This document shows, piece by piece, positions 56,354 through 64,000 of a stretch of 64,000 bases of DNA. Positions within the stretch are counted from its first letter, which is position 1; the number at the start of each line of letters is the position of its first letter. The DNA is taken from contig JABAKE010000003.1 in the NCBI GenBank assembly GCA_019779905.1, positions 1 through 64,000 on the forward strand. The letters are read 5' to 3'. Under the pieces are notes generated by a model, which worked only from the letters and a program-made list of their open reading frames with translations, made no database searches and was not told where the DNA came from. This stretch comes from Modestobacter lapidis. Its GTDB lineage: Bacteria > Actinomycetota > Actinomycetes > Mycobacteriales > Geodermatophilaceae. A program made the translations under genes and the position numbers.

Positions 56354-58462
56354 TCACAACAGCTCCGGACGCCGCCATTCCTGGCCGAGCACGTGCTCGG
56401 CCAGGAAGGCCAGCACCGTCTCGTACCAGACGATCGCGTTCCCCGGCGTGAGCACCCAGTGGTTCTCGTCGGGGAAGTACAGGAACTTCGAGGGCACGCC
56501 GCGCTTCTGCAGGTCGTACCAGAGCCGCAGGCCCTCACCGACCGGCACCCGGTAGTCCTTGTCGCCGTGGATGACCAGCATCGGCGTGCGGATCGCGTCG
56601 GCGTAGCGGTGCGGGGAGTTCTGGTCGTAGCGGCGGGGCTCAGCCAGCGGGTCGCCGAGCTCCTTCTCCCAGTACCAGGCCGAGTCGGTCGTACCGCTGA
56701 AGCTGTCCAGGTGCCAGAGGCCGGCGTGGGTGACGATCGCGGCGAACCGGTCGGTCTGGGTGGCGATCCAGTTGGCCATGTAGCCCCCGAACGAGCCACC
56801 CATCGCCGCGGTGCGCGTGGGGTCGATCTCCGGCAGCGCCTCGGCGGCGTCCACCGCGGCCATCAGGTCCGTGTACGGGGCGCCGCCCCACTCGCCCCAG
56901 CCGCGGCGGACGAAGTCCTGCCCGAAGCCCTGCGAGAGGGCCGGGTTGGGCAGCAGGACGGCGTACCCCCGCGCGGCGAGCACCCACGGCGTCCAGCGCC
57001 ACGACCACGAGTTCCAGCTCATCAGGGGCCCACCGTGCACCCACAGCACCAGCGGCGCGGGCGAGTCCGGGCCGGCGCCCTCGGGCAGCACCAGCCACGA
57101 CTGCACCCGGGTGCCGTCCGCAGTGGTCGCCTGCAGTTCCCGCAGCATCCCCGGCAGCGGACCGACGGCGCCGGGGGAGGGAAGCTCGACCGGCTGCTGG
57201 TCGGCCGCCCCGGGGTCCAGTCGCACCGGCGCCGGCGGGGAGTCGTAGGCCGACCGCAGGGCGTACAGCGCGCTGCCGTCCCGGGCGACCTGCAGGTCGC
57301 TGTACGCGCCGTCGCGGGTCATCCGCACCGGTGCGCCGCCGTCGAGCGACACCCGGAACAGGGCGTGCCGGCCGTCGTCGTCGGCGAGGAAGTAGACCCC
57401 GGTGCCGGCGGCGTCGAACTGCGGGGCCGACGGCCACCGGTCGAAGTCGGGGGTCAGCTCGCGGGTGTCCCCGGACTCCGGGTCGACCAGCAGCAGGGTG
57501 TGGTCCGGCGGCTCGCTGTAGCTGGACGCCGACTCGCGGGTGCACACGATCCACCGGCCGTCGGGGGAGAAGGCCGGCCCGCCCAGGTCGGCCAGCGGTT
57601 CGTCGACGAGCACCCGGGTCACCCCGGTGGCGACCGCGGTGACCACCAGGCGGGTGCGCCGCCCGGCCGGGCCGTCGGGCACCTCCTCGGCGCGCGCGAC
57701 CAGCCGACCATCGGGGGAGACCACCAGGTCGTCCCCGGCGCCGGTGGGCGGGCCGGCGTCCGGGGTGAGGTCGCGCCACCCGGGGGCCTCCGGGGCCGTC
57801 CCGGCCGGGGCCTCGGCCGGCAACCGGCCCAGCCAGAAGACGTGCGGCACGGCCGGTCCCAGGTCGTGGTCCCAGAAGCGGATCGGATAGCTCTCGTGCA
57901 GCAGCGCGGTCACGCCGGCGTCCTTGCGTCGCTCGCGCTGCTCCTCGTCGGCCCCGCCGTCCGCGGCGCCGGGCATGGTGCCGGCGACCACCACGACCTC
58001 GCCGGTATCGGCGGCGACCGCGACGCCGCTGATCCCCGCGGAGCGCTGTGCCACCAGGCGCGCCTCGCCGCCACCGGGCGCCAGGCTCCACAGGGCCGGC
58101 TTCGGGTCCGGGGCGTCCTTGCCGGCGTCGGGATCGGGCCGGGCGGAGGTGAAGAGCAGGTCGCCGCCGGCGGTGAAGACCGGGCCCGACTCGCCGGACC
58201 CGCCCCGGGTCAACCGCCGCGCCGGCCGCGCGCCCGCCGGGTCGAGCTCCCAGAGCGCCGGCTGCCACCTGGTGCCGTCCGGGCCCAGGGTGGCGACGGT
58301 GGTGACCAGCCGGCTGCCGTCGGGCGACAGGGCCAGCCCGGCCAGCCGGGGGAGCGCCACGAAGTCGGCGAGCCGGTGGAACGGCGTGGCCGGGGCGGGC
58401 TCACCCGCAGGGCCCTCCGGCGGTTCGGCGGGGGAGGGTGGGGAGGCTGCGGGGTCGCTCAC
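56354..58462 (-). CDS. S9-family (prolyl oligopeptidase-like) serine peptidase
   Basis: 702 residues. A beta-propeller (about 25-430) with repeated W-x-x-D-P-A-G and S-P-D-G-R-W motifs gates a C-terminal alpha/beta hydrolase. The triad is Ser in M-G-G-S-F-G-G-Y-M (residue about 551), Asp in H-G-D-K-D-Y-R-V-P and His in D-E-N-H-W-V. Similar to acylaminoacyl peptidases. No signal peptide. GTG start. Confidence 0.9.
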   Translation of the reverse strand: MSDPAASPPSPAEPPEGPAGEPAPATPFHRLADFVALPRLAGLALSPDGSRLVTTVATLGPDGTRWQPALWELDPAGARPARRLTRGGSGESGPVFTAGGDLLFTSARPDPDAGKDAPDPKPALWSLAPGGGEARLVAQRSAGISGVAVAADTGEVVVVAGTMPGAADGGADEEQRERRKDAGVTALLHESYPIRFWDHDLGPAVPHVFWLGRLPAEAPAGTAPEAPGWRDLTPDAGPPTGAGDDLVVSPDGRLVARAEEVPDGPAGRRTRLVVTAVATGVTRVLVDEPLADLGGPAFSPDGRWIVCTRESASSYSEPPDHTLLLVDPESGDTRELTPDFDRWPSAPQFDAAGTGVYFLADDDGRHALFRVSLDGGAPVRMTRDGAYSDLQVARDGSALYALRSAYDSPPAPVRLDPGAADQQPVELPSPGAVGPLPGMLRELQATTADGTRVQSWLVLPEGAGPDSPAPLVLWVHGGPLMSWNSWSWRWTPWVLAARGYAVLLPNPALSQGFGQDFVRRGWGEWGGAPYTDLMAAVDAAEALPEIDPTRTAAMGGSFGGYMANWIATQTDRFAAIVTHAGLWHLDSFSGTTDSAWYWEKELGDPLAEPRRYDQNSPHRYADAIRTPMLVIHGDKDYRVPVGEGLRLWYDLQKRGVPSKFLYFPDENHWVLTPGNAIVWYETVLAFLAEHVLGQEWRRPELL

Positions 58463-58531
58463 CGGGATCTTCTCTCTGCGGGCCGGCCGGGTCGCGGGCC
58501 AGCCTAGTGAGCCGGGCGAACGACCCGGCCG

Positions 58532-58571
58532 GCGACGAGCCGCGGCCCCGACCGGGGCCGCGGCTCGTCGC
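58532..58571 (-). terminator. Strong hairpin downstream of ideR
   Basis: Perfect 18-base arms (58532-58549, 58554-58571; left arm GCGACGAGCCGCGGCCCC) with a GACC loop. It starts 22 bases after the ideR stop in the direction of transcription. No U-tract. Confidence 0.7.
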
Positions 58572-58592
58572 GGGGCGCGGGACTGCTGGTGG

Positions 58593-59312
58593 TCAGACCG
58601 CCGCTGGGGAGACCTCGGCGGCCTCCACCGGAGTGAGCTCCTCGTCGACCGCGCTCACGAAGACGTGCTGCGCCACCCCGGGCTGCAGGGCCGCGCCGTC
58701 GACGAGGACCGTGCCGTTGGCCAGCGAGGCAGTCACCCGCTGGCCGGGCCGCACCCCCTGGTCGGCGAGCTCCCGCAGCAGCTCGGCGTCCTCCTGCAGT
58801 TGCTCGCTGATCCGCCGGACGACCACCTCGCGACCCTCCGGCGTGGCCGTGGTGGAGAGCAGGGTCAGCGCGTCCAGCACCGCGGCGGTGCCACCGCCCA
58901 GGGCGTCCAGCCCAGGGATGGGGTTGCCGAAGGGCGAGACGCTCGGGTTGCCCAACAGGGCGAGCAGCTTGCGCTCCACCGCCTCGCTCATGACGTGCTC
59001 CCAGCGGCAGGCCTCCTCGTGGACGTCGGCGTAGTCGAGCCCGATCACGTCGACGAGCAGGCACTCGGCCAGCCGGTGCTTGCGCATCACCGCCGTGGCG
59101 AGCTTCCGCCCCTCGTCCGACAGCTGGAGGTGCCGGTCGCCCTCCACGGTCAGCAGGCCGTCACGCTCCATCCGGGCCACGGTCTGGCTCACCGTCGGGC
59201 CGCTCTGGTGCAGTCGCTCGGCGATCCGCGCCCGGAGCGGGACGATGCCCTCCTCCTCGAGCTCGAAGATCGTCCGGAGGTACATCTCCGTGGTGTCGAT
59301 GAGATCGTTCAC
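58593..59312 (-). CDS. ideR: Iron-dependent repressor IdeR (DtxR family)
   Basis: 239 residues, the full three-domain form. The N-terminal start [14 protein letters not shown], recognition helix [13 protein letters not shown] and metal/dimer domain with [19 protein letters not shown] are nearly those of mycobacterial IdeR, and G-N-P-I-P-G precedes the SH3-like third domain. Fe(II)-activated repressor of iron uptake. An IdeR box controls the SIP gene at 20838. The GTG start has no extra in-frame ATG upstream. Confidence 0.94.
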   Translation of the reverse strand: MNDLIDTTEMYLRTIFELEEEGIVPLRARIAERLHQSGPTVSQTVARMERDGLLTVEGDRHLQLSDEGRKLATAVMRKHRLAECLLVDVIGLDYADVHEEACRWEHVMSEAVERKLLALLGNPSVSPFGNPIPGLDALGGGTAAVLDALTLLSTTATPEGREVVVRRISEQLQEDAELLRELADQGVRPGQRVTASLANGTVLVDGAALQPGVAQHVFVSAVDEELTPVEAAEVSPAAV

Positions 59313-59524
59313 GTCACTCCTCCGTCAGGTACCCCCGATCCTACGAGGCCGGGGGTAGCCGACCGTGCGGCTCGGCAGCGAGTTCACGGTGGCGCGGCGC
59401 ACCCCGGGCACCGGTAGCGTCGCAAACGGCGACGGCGACCGACGGGCGCCTCCGCGAGCAGGACGGCGCCGGCTCGCGGCGCCGCGGGCGCAGGCGAGGA
59501 GGACGACGTGGTCGGGCGGGAGCG

Positions 59525-60709
59525 ATGAGCGACTCGGTCGCGGTGATCTGGGACGACGCGCTGCTGGGGTACACGATGGGCGGCGACCACCCCATGCACC
59601 CGGTGCGGCTGGACCTCACCGTCCGGCTGGCCGACGCCCTGGGCGTGCTGGACCGGCCCCGGTTGCAGGTGCTCCGCCCCACGCCCGCCGACAAGGCCCT
59701 GCTGACCCTGATCCACGACCCGGCCTACCTCGACGCGGTCCGGCGGGCGCCGGCCGACCCCGACGGCGCGGGCCACGGCCTGGGCACCGCGGACAACCCC
59801 GTCTTCCCCGGCATGTACGACGCCGCCGCGCTGATCACCGGCGGCAGCGTGCTGGCCGCGCAGCAGGTGCACGAGGGAAAGGCGCAGCACGCGATCAACA
59901 TCGCCGGCGGCCTGCACCACGCGATGCGCGCGTCGGCGTCGGGATTCTGCGTCTTCAACGACGCCGCGGTGGCCATCGCCTGGCTGCTCCGCCAGGGGTA
60001 CGAGCGGATCGCCTACGTCGACCTGGACGTGCACCACGGTGACGGTGTCCAGGCCGCGTTCTACGACGATCCGCGTGTCCTCACGGTCAGCATCCACCAG
60101 ACGCCGCTCACGCTCTTCCCGGGCACCGGCTACCCGGAGGAGACCGGCGACCCGGACAGGGCCCTGGGCAGCGCCGTCAATCTGGCCCTGCCCAACGGCA
60201 CCGACGACTCCGGCTGGCTGCGCGCCTTCACCGCCGTCGTCCCCAGCGTGGTCCGGGCCTTCCAGCCGCAGATCCTGATCACCCAGTGCGGCTGCGACGC
60301 CCACCACGAGGACCCGCTGGCCGACCTGGGGCTCACCGTCGACGGGCAGCGGGCCTCCTACCGCGCGGTGCACGACCTGGCGCACGACGTGTGCGACGGG
60401 AAGTGGATCGCCCTGGGGGGCGGCGGGTACGGCCTCGTCCGGTGCGTCCCCCGGGCGTGGACCCACCTCATCGCCGAGGCCAGCGGTGACCGGCTGCGGC
60501 CGGACACCGAGATCCCGGCCGGTTGGCGGGACGACGTCCGCCGGCGTGGACTGCGCGCCCGGCCGCCGGAGACGATGACCGAGGGCGGGTACGTCGGGTT
60601 CGCCCGCTGGGACCCGTTCACCGAGAGCCGGGTGGACCGGGCGATCGCCCGGACCCGCACGGCCTCCTTCCCCTACTTCGGCCTCGACCCGGACGACCCC
60701 CGTGATTAA
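59525..60709 (+). CDS. AcuC-like zinc deacetylase (histone deacetylase family)
   Basis: 394 residues. Zn-dependent deacetylase with H-P-M-H-P near the start, G-G-L-H-H-A (first catalytic His pair region), V-D-L-D-V-H-H-G-D-G-V (zinc Asp and His) and G-C-D-A-H-H-E-D, then G-G-G-G-Y-G. The set matches AcuC, which removes acetyl groups from acetyl-CoA synthetase in Bacillus. The neighbour downstream is a probable protein acetyltransferase, so the two are likely opposing enzymes. Confidence 0.9.
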   Translation: MSDSVAVIWDDALLGYTMGGDHPMHPVRLDLTVRLADALGVLDRPRLQVLRPTPADKALLTLIHDPAYLDAVRRAPADPDGAGHGLGTADNPVFPGMYDAAALITGGSVLAAQQVHEGKAQHAINIAGGLHHAMRASASGFCVFNDAAVAIAWLLRQGYERIAYVDLDVHHGDGVQAAFYDDPRVLTVSIHQTPLTLFPGTGYPEETGDPDRALGSAVNLALPNGTDDSGWLRAFTAVVPSVVRAFQPQILITQCGCDAHHEDPLADLGLTVDGQRASYRAVHDLAHDVCDGKWIALGGGGYGLVRCVPRAWTHLIAEASGDRLRPDTEIPAGWRDDVRRRGLRARPPETMTEGGYVGFARWDPFTESRVDRAIARTRTASFPYFGLDPDDPRD

Positions 60710-60712
60710 GGA

Positions 60713-60763
60713 CCACCCAGCCCCCCGCCACTCGCAAGCTCGCGGCGGGCCCCTGCTGGGTGG
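60713..60763 (+). terminator. Hairpin between the deacetylase and acetyltransferase genes
   Basis: Outer arms CCACCCAGC (60713-60721) and GCTGGGTGG (60755-60763) are perfect 9-base complements; inner CCCGCC/GGCGGG (60724-60729, 60744-60749) adds a second stem. It begins 4 bases after the deacetylase stop and ends 13 bases before the next GTG, so it may separate the two transcripts or hide the ribosome site. Confidence 0.6.
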
Positions 60764-60775
60764 CCGGGAGGACAC

Positions 60776-63472
60776 GTGACCACGAGCGAAGAGTTGCCCG
60801 TGCCGGTGGCGCCGCCGCACTGGGAGGCCGACGTCGTCGCCGCCGACGGCGGCACGGTGCACCTGCGGCCGATCGCCCCCGACGACGCCGACGGCATCGT
60901 CGGGCTGATGGACCGCAGCTCCGACCAGACCCGCTACTACCGGTTCTTCGGCCCGATGCGGCGCCTGTCGGACAAGGACCTCACCCACTTCACCCACGTC
61001 GACCACGTCGACCGGGTCGCCTTCGTCGTGCTGCTGGGCGACGAGCTCATCGGCGTCGGCCGGTACGACCGCTACCCGGGCACCGACGATGCCGAGGTGG
61101 CCTTCCTCATCGAGGACGCCCACCAGCGCCGCGGCCTGGGGTCCGTGCTCCTGGAGCACCTGGCCGCGGCGGCCCGCGAGCGGGGCATCACCCGCTTCGT
61201 CGCCGAGGTGCTCAGCCAGAACAGCCAGATGGTCCGGGTCTTCATCGACGCCGGGTACTCCGCGAAGCGGTCCTACGCCGACGGGGTCGTCCACCTGACC
61301 TTCCCGATCGCCCCGACCGAGCAGTCCGTGGCGGTCACCTACGAACGCGAACAGCGCAGCGAGTCCCGCTCCATCGGCCGGCTGCTCACCCCCGGCTCGG
61401 TGGCGGTGGTGGGGGCCAGCAACGACGAGACGAAGGTCGGGCACGCGGTGCTGCGGCACCTGCTCGACTACGGCTTCGCCGGCCCGCTGTACCCGGTGAA
61501 CCCCGCGGTGCGGCACGTCCGCGGGGTGCCGGCGCACGCCGACATCGAGGCCATCCCCGACGACGTCGACCTGGCGGTGCTCGCCGTTCCGGCCGACGAG
61601 GTCGCCGGCGTGGTGGAGGCCTGCCGGCGCAAGCGGGTCCGCGGCCTGGTGGTCATCACCGGCGGCTTCGGTGAGACCGGGCCGGCGGGCCGGGCCGCCG
61701 AGCGGGCGCTGGTCGACTCCGCCCGGGCGTCGGGCATGCGCGTGGTCGGCCCCAACTGCCTGGGCATCGTGAACACCGATCCCGCGGTGCGGCTCAACGC
61801 CAGCCTCGCGCCGCACGTCCCCGGCCGTGGCCGGGTCGGGTTCTTCGCCCAGTCCGGCGCGCTCGGCGTCGCCCTGCTGGAGCGGGCCCGGGCGCGCGGC
61901 ATCGGGCTGTCCAGCTTCGTCTCCGCCGGCAACCGGGCCGACGTCAGCGGCAACGACCTGCTGCAGTACTGGGCCACCGACCCCGCCACCGAGGTGGTGC
62001 TGCTGCACCTGGAGAGCTTCGGCAACCCGCGGAAGTTCGCCCGGCTGGCCCGGCGGGTGGGGCGCACCAAGCCCGTCGTCGCGGTCAAGAGCGGCCGGCA
62101 CGTGGGCATGACGGCGGGCCTGGCCGGCACCAGCGTCTCGGTGCCGGAGCAGTCGGTCGCCGCCCTGTTCGCTTCGGCCGGGGTGATCCGGGTCGAGACC
62201 CTGTCCCAGCTCTTCGACGTCGGGACGCTGCTGGCCCACCAGCCGCTCCCGGCCGGCAACCGGATCGCGATCGTCGGCAACTCCACCGCGATGGGCGTCC
62301 TGGTGGCCGACGCCGTCCTGGAGCAGGGGCTGGAGCTGGCCCACGACCGGCCGGTGGACATCGGCACCGCGGCCGGGCCGGAGGACTTCCGGGCCGCGCT
62401 GGAGGCTGCGCTCGCCGACGACGGCGTCGACGCGGTCGTCGCGGTCTTCCTGCCGCCACTGCTGCGCGGGTCCCAGGTGTTCGGCCGGGTGCTCCGCGAG
62501 GTGGCCGCCGGGGCGGAGAAGCCGGTGGCCGCCAACTTCCTCTCCACCGACGGCATCCCCGACGAGCTGGCCATCCGCGACGAGCACGACATGCCGGCCC
62601 GCGGATCGGTGCCGTCCTTCTCCACGCCCGAGCGCGCGGTCACCGCGCTGGCCAAGGTCGCCGAGTACGCCCGCTGGCGGCGCCGTCCCACCGGGGTCGT
62701 TCCCGATCTGGAGGGCATCGACGCGGCGGCCGCACGCGGGGTCGTCGCCCGGGTGGTGGCCGCCGCGCCGGCGGGCCGGTCGCTCACCGACGAGGAGACG
62801 ATCGAGCTGCTCGGCGCCTACGGCGTGCCGATGCTCGGCACCCGCCGGGTCGTCGACGTCGACGCCGCGGTCGCGGCGGCCGAGGAGATCGGCTACCCGG
62901 TCGTGCTGAAGTCCACCGCGCCGTGGCTGCGCGACCGTCGCGACCTGGGCGGCATGCGCTTCGACCTGGCCGACGCCGAGGACGTGCGCGCCGCGTTCGC
63001 CGCGATCCCGGCCGGCGACCCGGTGATCGTGCAGGAGCAGGCCGCACCCGGGGTGGCCACGGTCGTGGAGATCGTCGACGACCCGTCCTTCGGCGCGCTG
63101 GTCAGCTTCGGCCTGGGCGGGGTGGCCACCGACCTGCTCGGTGACCGCGCGTACCGCACTCTGCCGCTGACCGATCTGGACGCCGCGGAACTGGTCCGCG
63201 AACCCCGCGCCTGGCCGATCCTGGACGGTTACCGCGGGAGCGCTCCCGCCGATTCCGCCGCCCTGGAGAACCTGCTGCTGCGGGTCGCCCAGCTCGGTGA
63301 CGACCTGCCCGAGGTGCTGCGGCTGAGCCTCGAGCCGGTGATCGTCGGGCCCGCCGACGCCTGGCACGGTGGCCGGTCGCTCGTGGTGGCCGGCGCGTCG
63401 GTGCGGATCGGCCCGCCGACCGGCCGGCTCGCCCCCGGCCCGCGGCGGATGTTCCGGCCAGAGGGCAGCTGA
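60776..63472 (+). CDS. Pat-type protein lysine acetyltransferase: GNAT plus ADP-forming acyl-CoA synthetase domains
   Basis: 898 residues. A GNAT domain comes first (about 20-175; acetyl-CoA loop Q-R-R-G-L-G-S-V-L-L-E-H-L). It is followed by a CoA-binding Rossmann domain (V-A-V-V-G-A-S-N-D-E), two ligase-CoA domains and an ATP-grasp domain (V-V-L-K-S-T-A-P-W). The N-terminal GNAT order is that of Streptomyces PatA, unlike proteobacterial Pat. In active ADP-forming synthetases a catalytic His stands in S-H-T-G; here the aligned stretch reads A-G-L-A-G-T-S with Leu, so the synthetase part is probably a sensor without enzymatic turnover. Likely target is acyl-CoA synthetases. GTG start follows GGGAGG. 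Confidence 0.85.
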   Translation: MTTSEELPVPVAPPHWEADVVAADGGTVHLRPIAPDDADGIVGLMDRSSDQTRYYRFFGPMRRLSDKDLTHFTHVDHVDRVAFVVLLGDELIGVGRYDRYPGTDDAEVAFLIEDAHQRRGLGSVLLEHLAAAARERGITRFVAEVLSQNSQMVRVFIDAGYSAKRSYADGVVHLTFPIAPTEQSVAVTYEREQRSESRSIGRLLTPGSVAVVGASNDETKVGHAVLRHLLDYGFAGPLYPVNPAVRHVRGVPAHADIEAIPDDVDLAVLAVPADEVAGVVEACRRKRVRGLVVITGGFGETGPAGRAAERALVDSARASGMRVVGPNCLGIVNTDPAVRLNASLAPHVPGRGRVGFFAQSGALGVALLERARARGIGLSSFVSAGNRADVSGNDLLQYWATDPATEVVLLHLESFGNPRKFARLARRVGRTKPVVAVKSGRHVGMTAGLAGTSVSVPEQSVAALFASAGVIRVETLSQLFDVGTLLAHQPLPAGNRIAIVGNSTAMGVLVADAVLEQGLELAHDRPVDIGTAAGPEDFRAALEAALADDGVDAVVAVFLPPLLRGSQVFGRVLREVAAGAEKPVAANFLSTDGIPDELAIRDEHDMPARGSVPSFSTPERAVTALAKVAEYARWRRRPTGVVPDLEGIDAAAARGVVARVVAAAPAGRSLTDEETIELLGAYGVPMLGTRRVVDVDAAVAAAEEIGYPVVLKSTAPWLRDRRDLGGMRFDLADAEDVRAAFAAIPAGDPVIVQEQAAPGVATVVEIVDDPSFGALVSFGLGGVATDLLGDRAYRTLPLTDLDAAELVREPRAWPILDGYRGSAPADSAALENLLLRVAQLGDDLPEVLRLSLEPVIVGPADAWHGGRSLVVAGASVRIGPPTGRLAPGPRRMFRPEGS

Positions 63473-63476
63473 GACG

Positions 63477-63517
63477 CGACAGGGCCGGTCACCTCGCAGA
63501 GGTGACCGGCCCTGTCG
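63477..63517. terminator. Bidirectional terminator between Pat and sigma factor genes
   Basis: Perfect 19-base arms (63477-63495 and 63499-63517; left arm CGACAGGGCCGGTCACCTC) around GCA, 4 bases after the Pat stop and 10 bases from the convergent sigma factor stop. The CTTTTA after it on the plus strand gives a short U-run. Confidence 0.85.
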
Positions 63518-63527
63518 TTCCATGCTT

Positions 63528-64000
63528 TTACCCCAGGTAGTCCCGCAGAGCGTCGGCGCGCTCGGGGTCGCGCAGCTTGGACATCGTCTCGCGCTCGATC
63601 TGCCGCACGCGCTCGCGGGACAGACCGAAGCGCTTGCCGATCTGCTCCAGCGTGCGCGGCTGGTTGCCGTCGAGGCCGAACCGCATGATCACGACGTCCC
63701 GCTCGCGCTCCTCCAGCGTCTGCAGGACGTTGCGCACGTCGCCCTTCATCATCTGGAAGGCGACGGCGTCCTCGGCGACGGCGGCGTCGGCGTCCTCGAT
63801 GAAGTCACCCAGCCGGGACTCCTCGTCGGCGCCCACGGTCTGGTCCAGGCTCACCAGGTCGCGGGAGTACTCGAGCAGCTCGGTGATCCGCTCCGGGGTC
63901 AGGTCGAGCTCCAGGCCCAGCTCCTCGGCGGTGGGCTCCCGCTCGAGCTCCTGGTGGATCCGGCGCCGGGTGCGGACGACCTTGTTCACCTGCTCGGCGA
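63528..64000 (-). CDS. Principal-type (SigB/HrdB) RNA polymerase sigma factor, 3' part
   Basis: Runs off the window, so only the C-terminal 157 residues are seen. Region 3 (R-R-I-H-Q-E-L-E-R-E-P-T-A-E-E-L-G), region 4.1 (E-E-R-E-R-D-V-V-I-M-R-F-G) and 4.2 (T-L-E-Q-I-G-K-R-F-G-L-S-R-E-R-V-R-Q-I-E) are full and end in R-D-Y-L-G. The short 3.2-4 distance and nearness of ideR recall the mycobacterial sigB-ideR neighbourhood; SigA/HrdB cannot be excluded without the N-terminus. Confidence 0.9.
   Translation of the reverse strand, partial: AEQVNKVVRTRRRIHQELEREPTAEELGLELDLTPERITELLEYSRDLVSLDQTVGADEESRLGDFIEDADAAVAEDAVAFQMMKGDVRNVLQTLEERERDVVIMRFGLDGNQPRTLEQIGKRFGLSRERVRQIERETMSKLRDPERADALRDYLG

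Noticed and set aside
1-64000. tRNA, rRNA, CRISPR array, IS element or prophage
   Set aside because: No tRNA T-loop signature in a foldable context, no regularly spaced repeat-spacer array, no transposase or integrase gene and no phage structural genes were seen. The HerA-like ATPase alone does not make a conjugative element.

Overview
The window is high-GC (clearly above 70%) actinobacterial chromosome. It encodes a mycothiol-type maleylpyruvate isomerase, a GAF-ANTAR regulator, DUF4192, an IdeR orthologue close to a SigB/HrdB-type sigma factor, GTG starts and many 4- to 8-base start/stop overlaps. A member of Geodermatophilaceae or a related family is my best guess from overall style; the genus cannot be fixed from sequence alone. 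I see no rRNA, tRNA, CRISPR array, insertion sequence, prophage or plasmid gene.

Layout. (1) 119-3218: alpha/beta hydrolase, SDR dehydrogenase and a LarA-type protein. (2) 3219-10437: a relatively AT-rich control region with a perfect CRP-type palindrome and a well-placed promoter, then a six-gene co-directional cluster: zinc-ribbon/helical-repeat protein (apparently non-AUG start), small membrane protein, 900-residue HerA/VirB4-like ATPase, acidic disordered protein with a ParB/sulfiredoxin-like C-terminal motif, SPFH protein ending in two zinc ribbons, and a membrane protein. This is the best candidate for an undescribed system. (3) 10687-13342: complete gentisate lower pathway (dioxygenase, fumarylpyruvate hydrolase, mycothiol-dependent isomerase). 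(4) 13343-23201: DGPF protein plus ECF42-type sigma factor, MFS exporter, SDR, thiolase, LacI regulator, an IdeR-box-controlled siderophore-interacting protein, a NYN/PIN-like protein and an isochorismatase-like hydrolase. (5) 23207-28034: DUF4126-like membrane protein and an ethanolamine operon (permease, EutB, EutC) without microcompartment genes. (6) 28035-37222: small membrane protein, papain-fold-like hydrolase, GAF-ANTAR protein, cydAB plus fused cydDC, and divergent blaI-blaR-like genes with two BlaI-type operators between cydA and blaI.

(7) 37449-41320: TetR/MFS pair, a small heat-shock protein with an operator embedded in its promoter, a MerR-like gene and a YihY-type membrane protein. 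(8) 41404-49730: epoxide hydrolase, TPM-domain protein, YibE/F protein with methyltransferase and DksA-like protein, and a membrane-anchored copper nitrite reductase fusion. (9) 49746-54657: five-gene minus-strand glycosylation operon (GT4, methyltransferase, alpha/alpha-barrel protein, two GT2). (10) 54759-64000: Dabb protein, DUF4192, S9 peptidase, IdeR, an AcuC-like deacetylase beside a GNAT/acyl-CoA-synthetase protein acetyltransferase, and the 3' part of a principal-type sigma factor gene.

Themes are stress and respiration control (bd oxidase, nitrite reductase, Hsp20, BlaI, IdeR, SigB), catabolism of small carbon/nitrogen sources (gentisate, ethanolamine, lactate-like substrates, acetyl-CoA-linked protein acetylation) and envelope functions. 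Two 28-bp palindromes sit in frame near the starts of eutC and cydD and look like inserted mobile or repeat elements.
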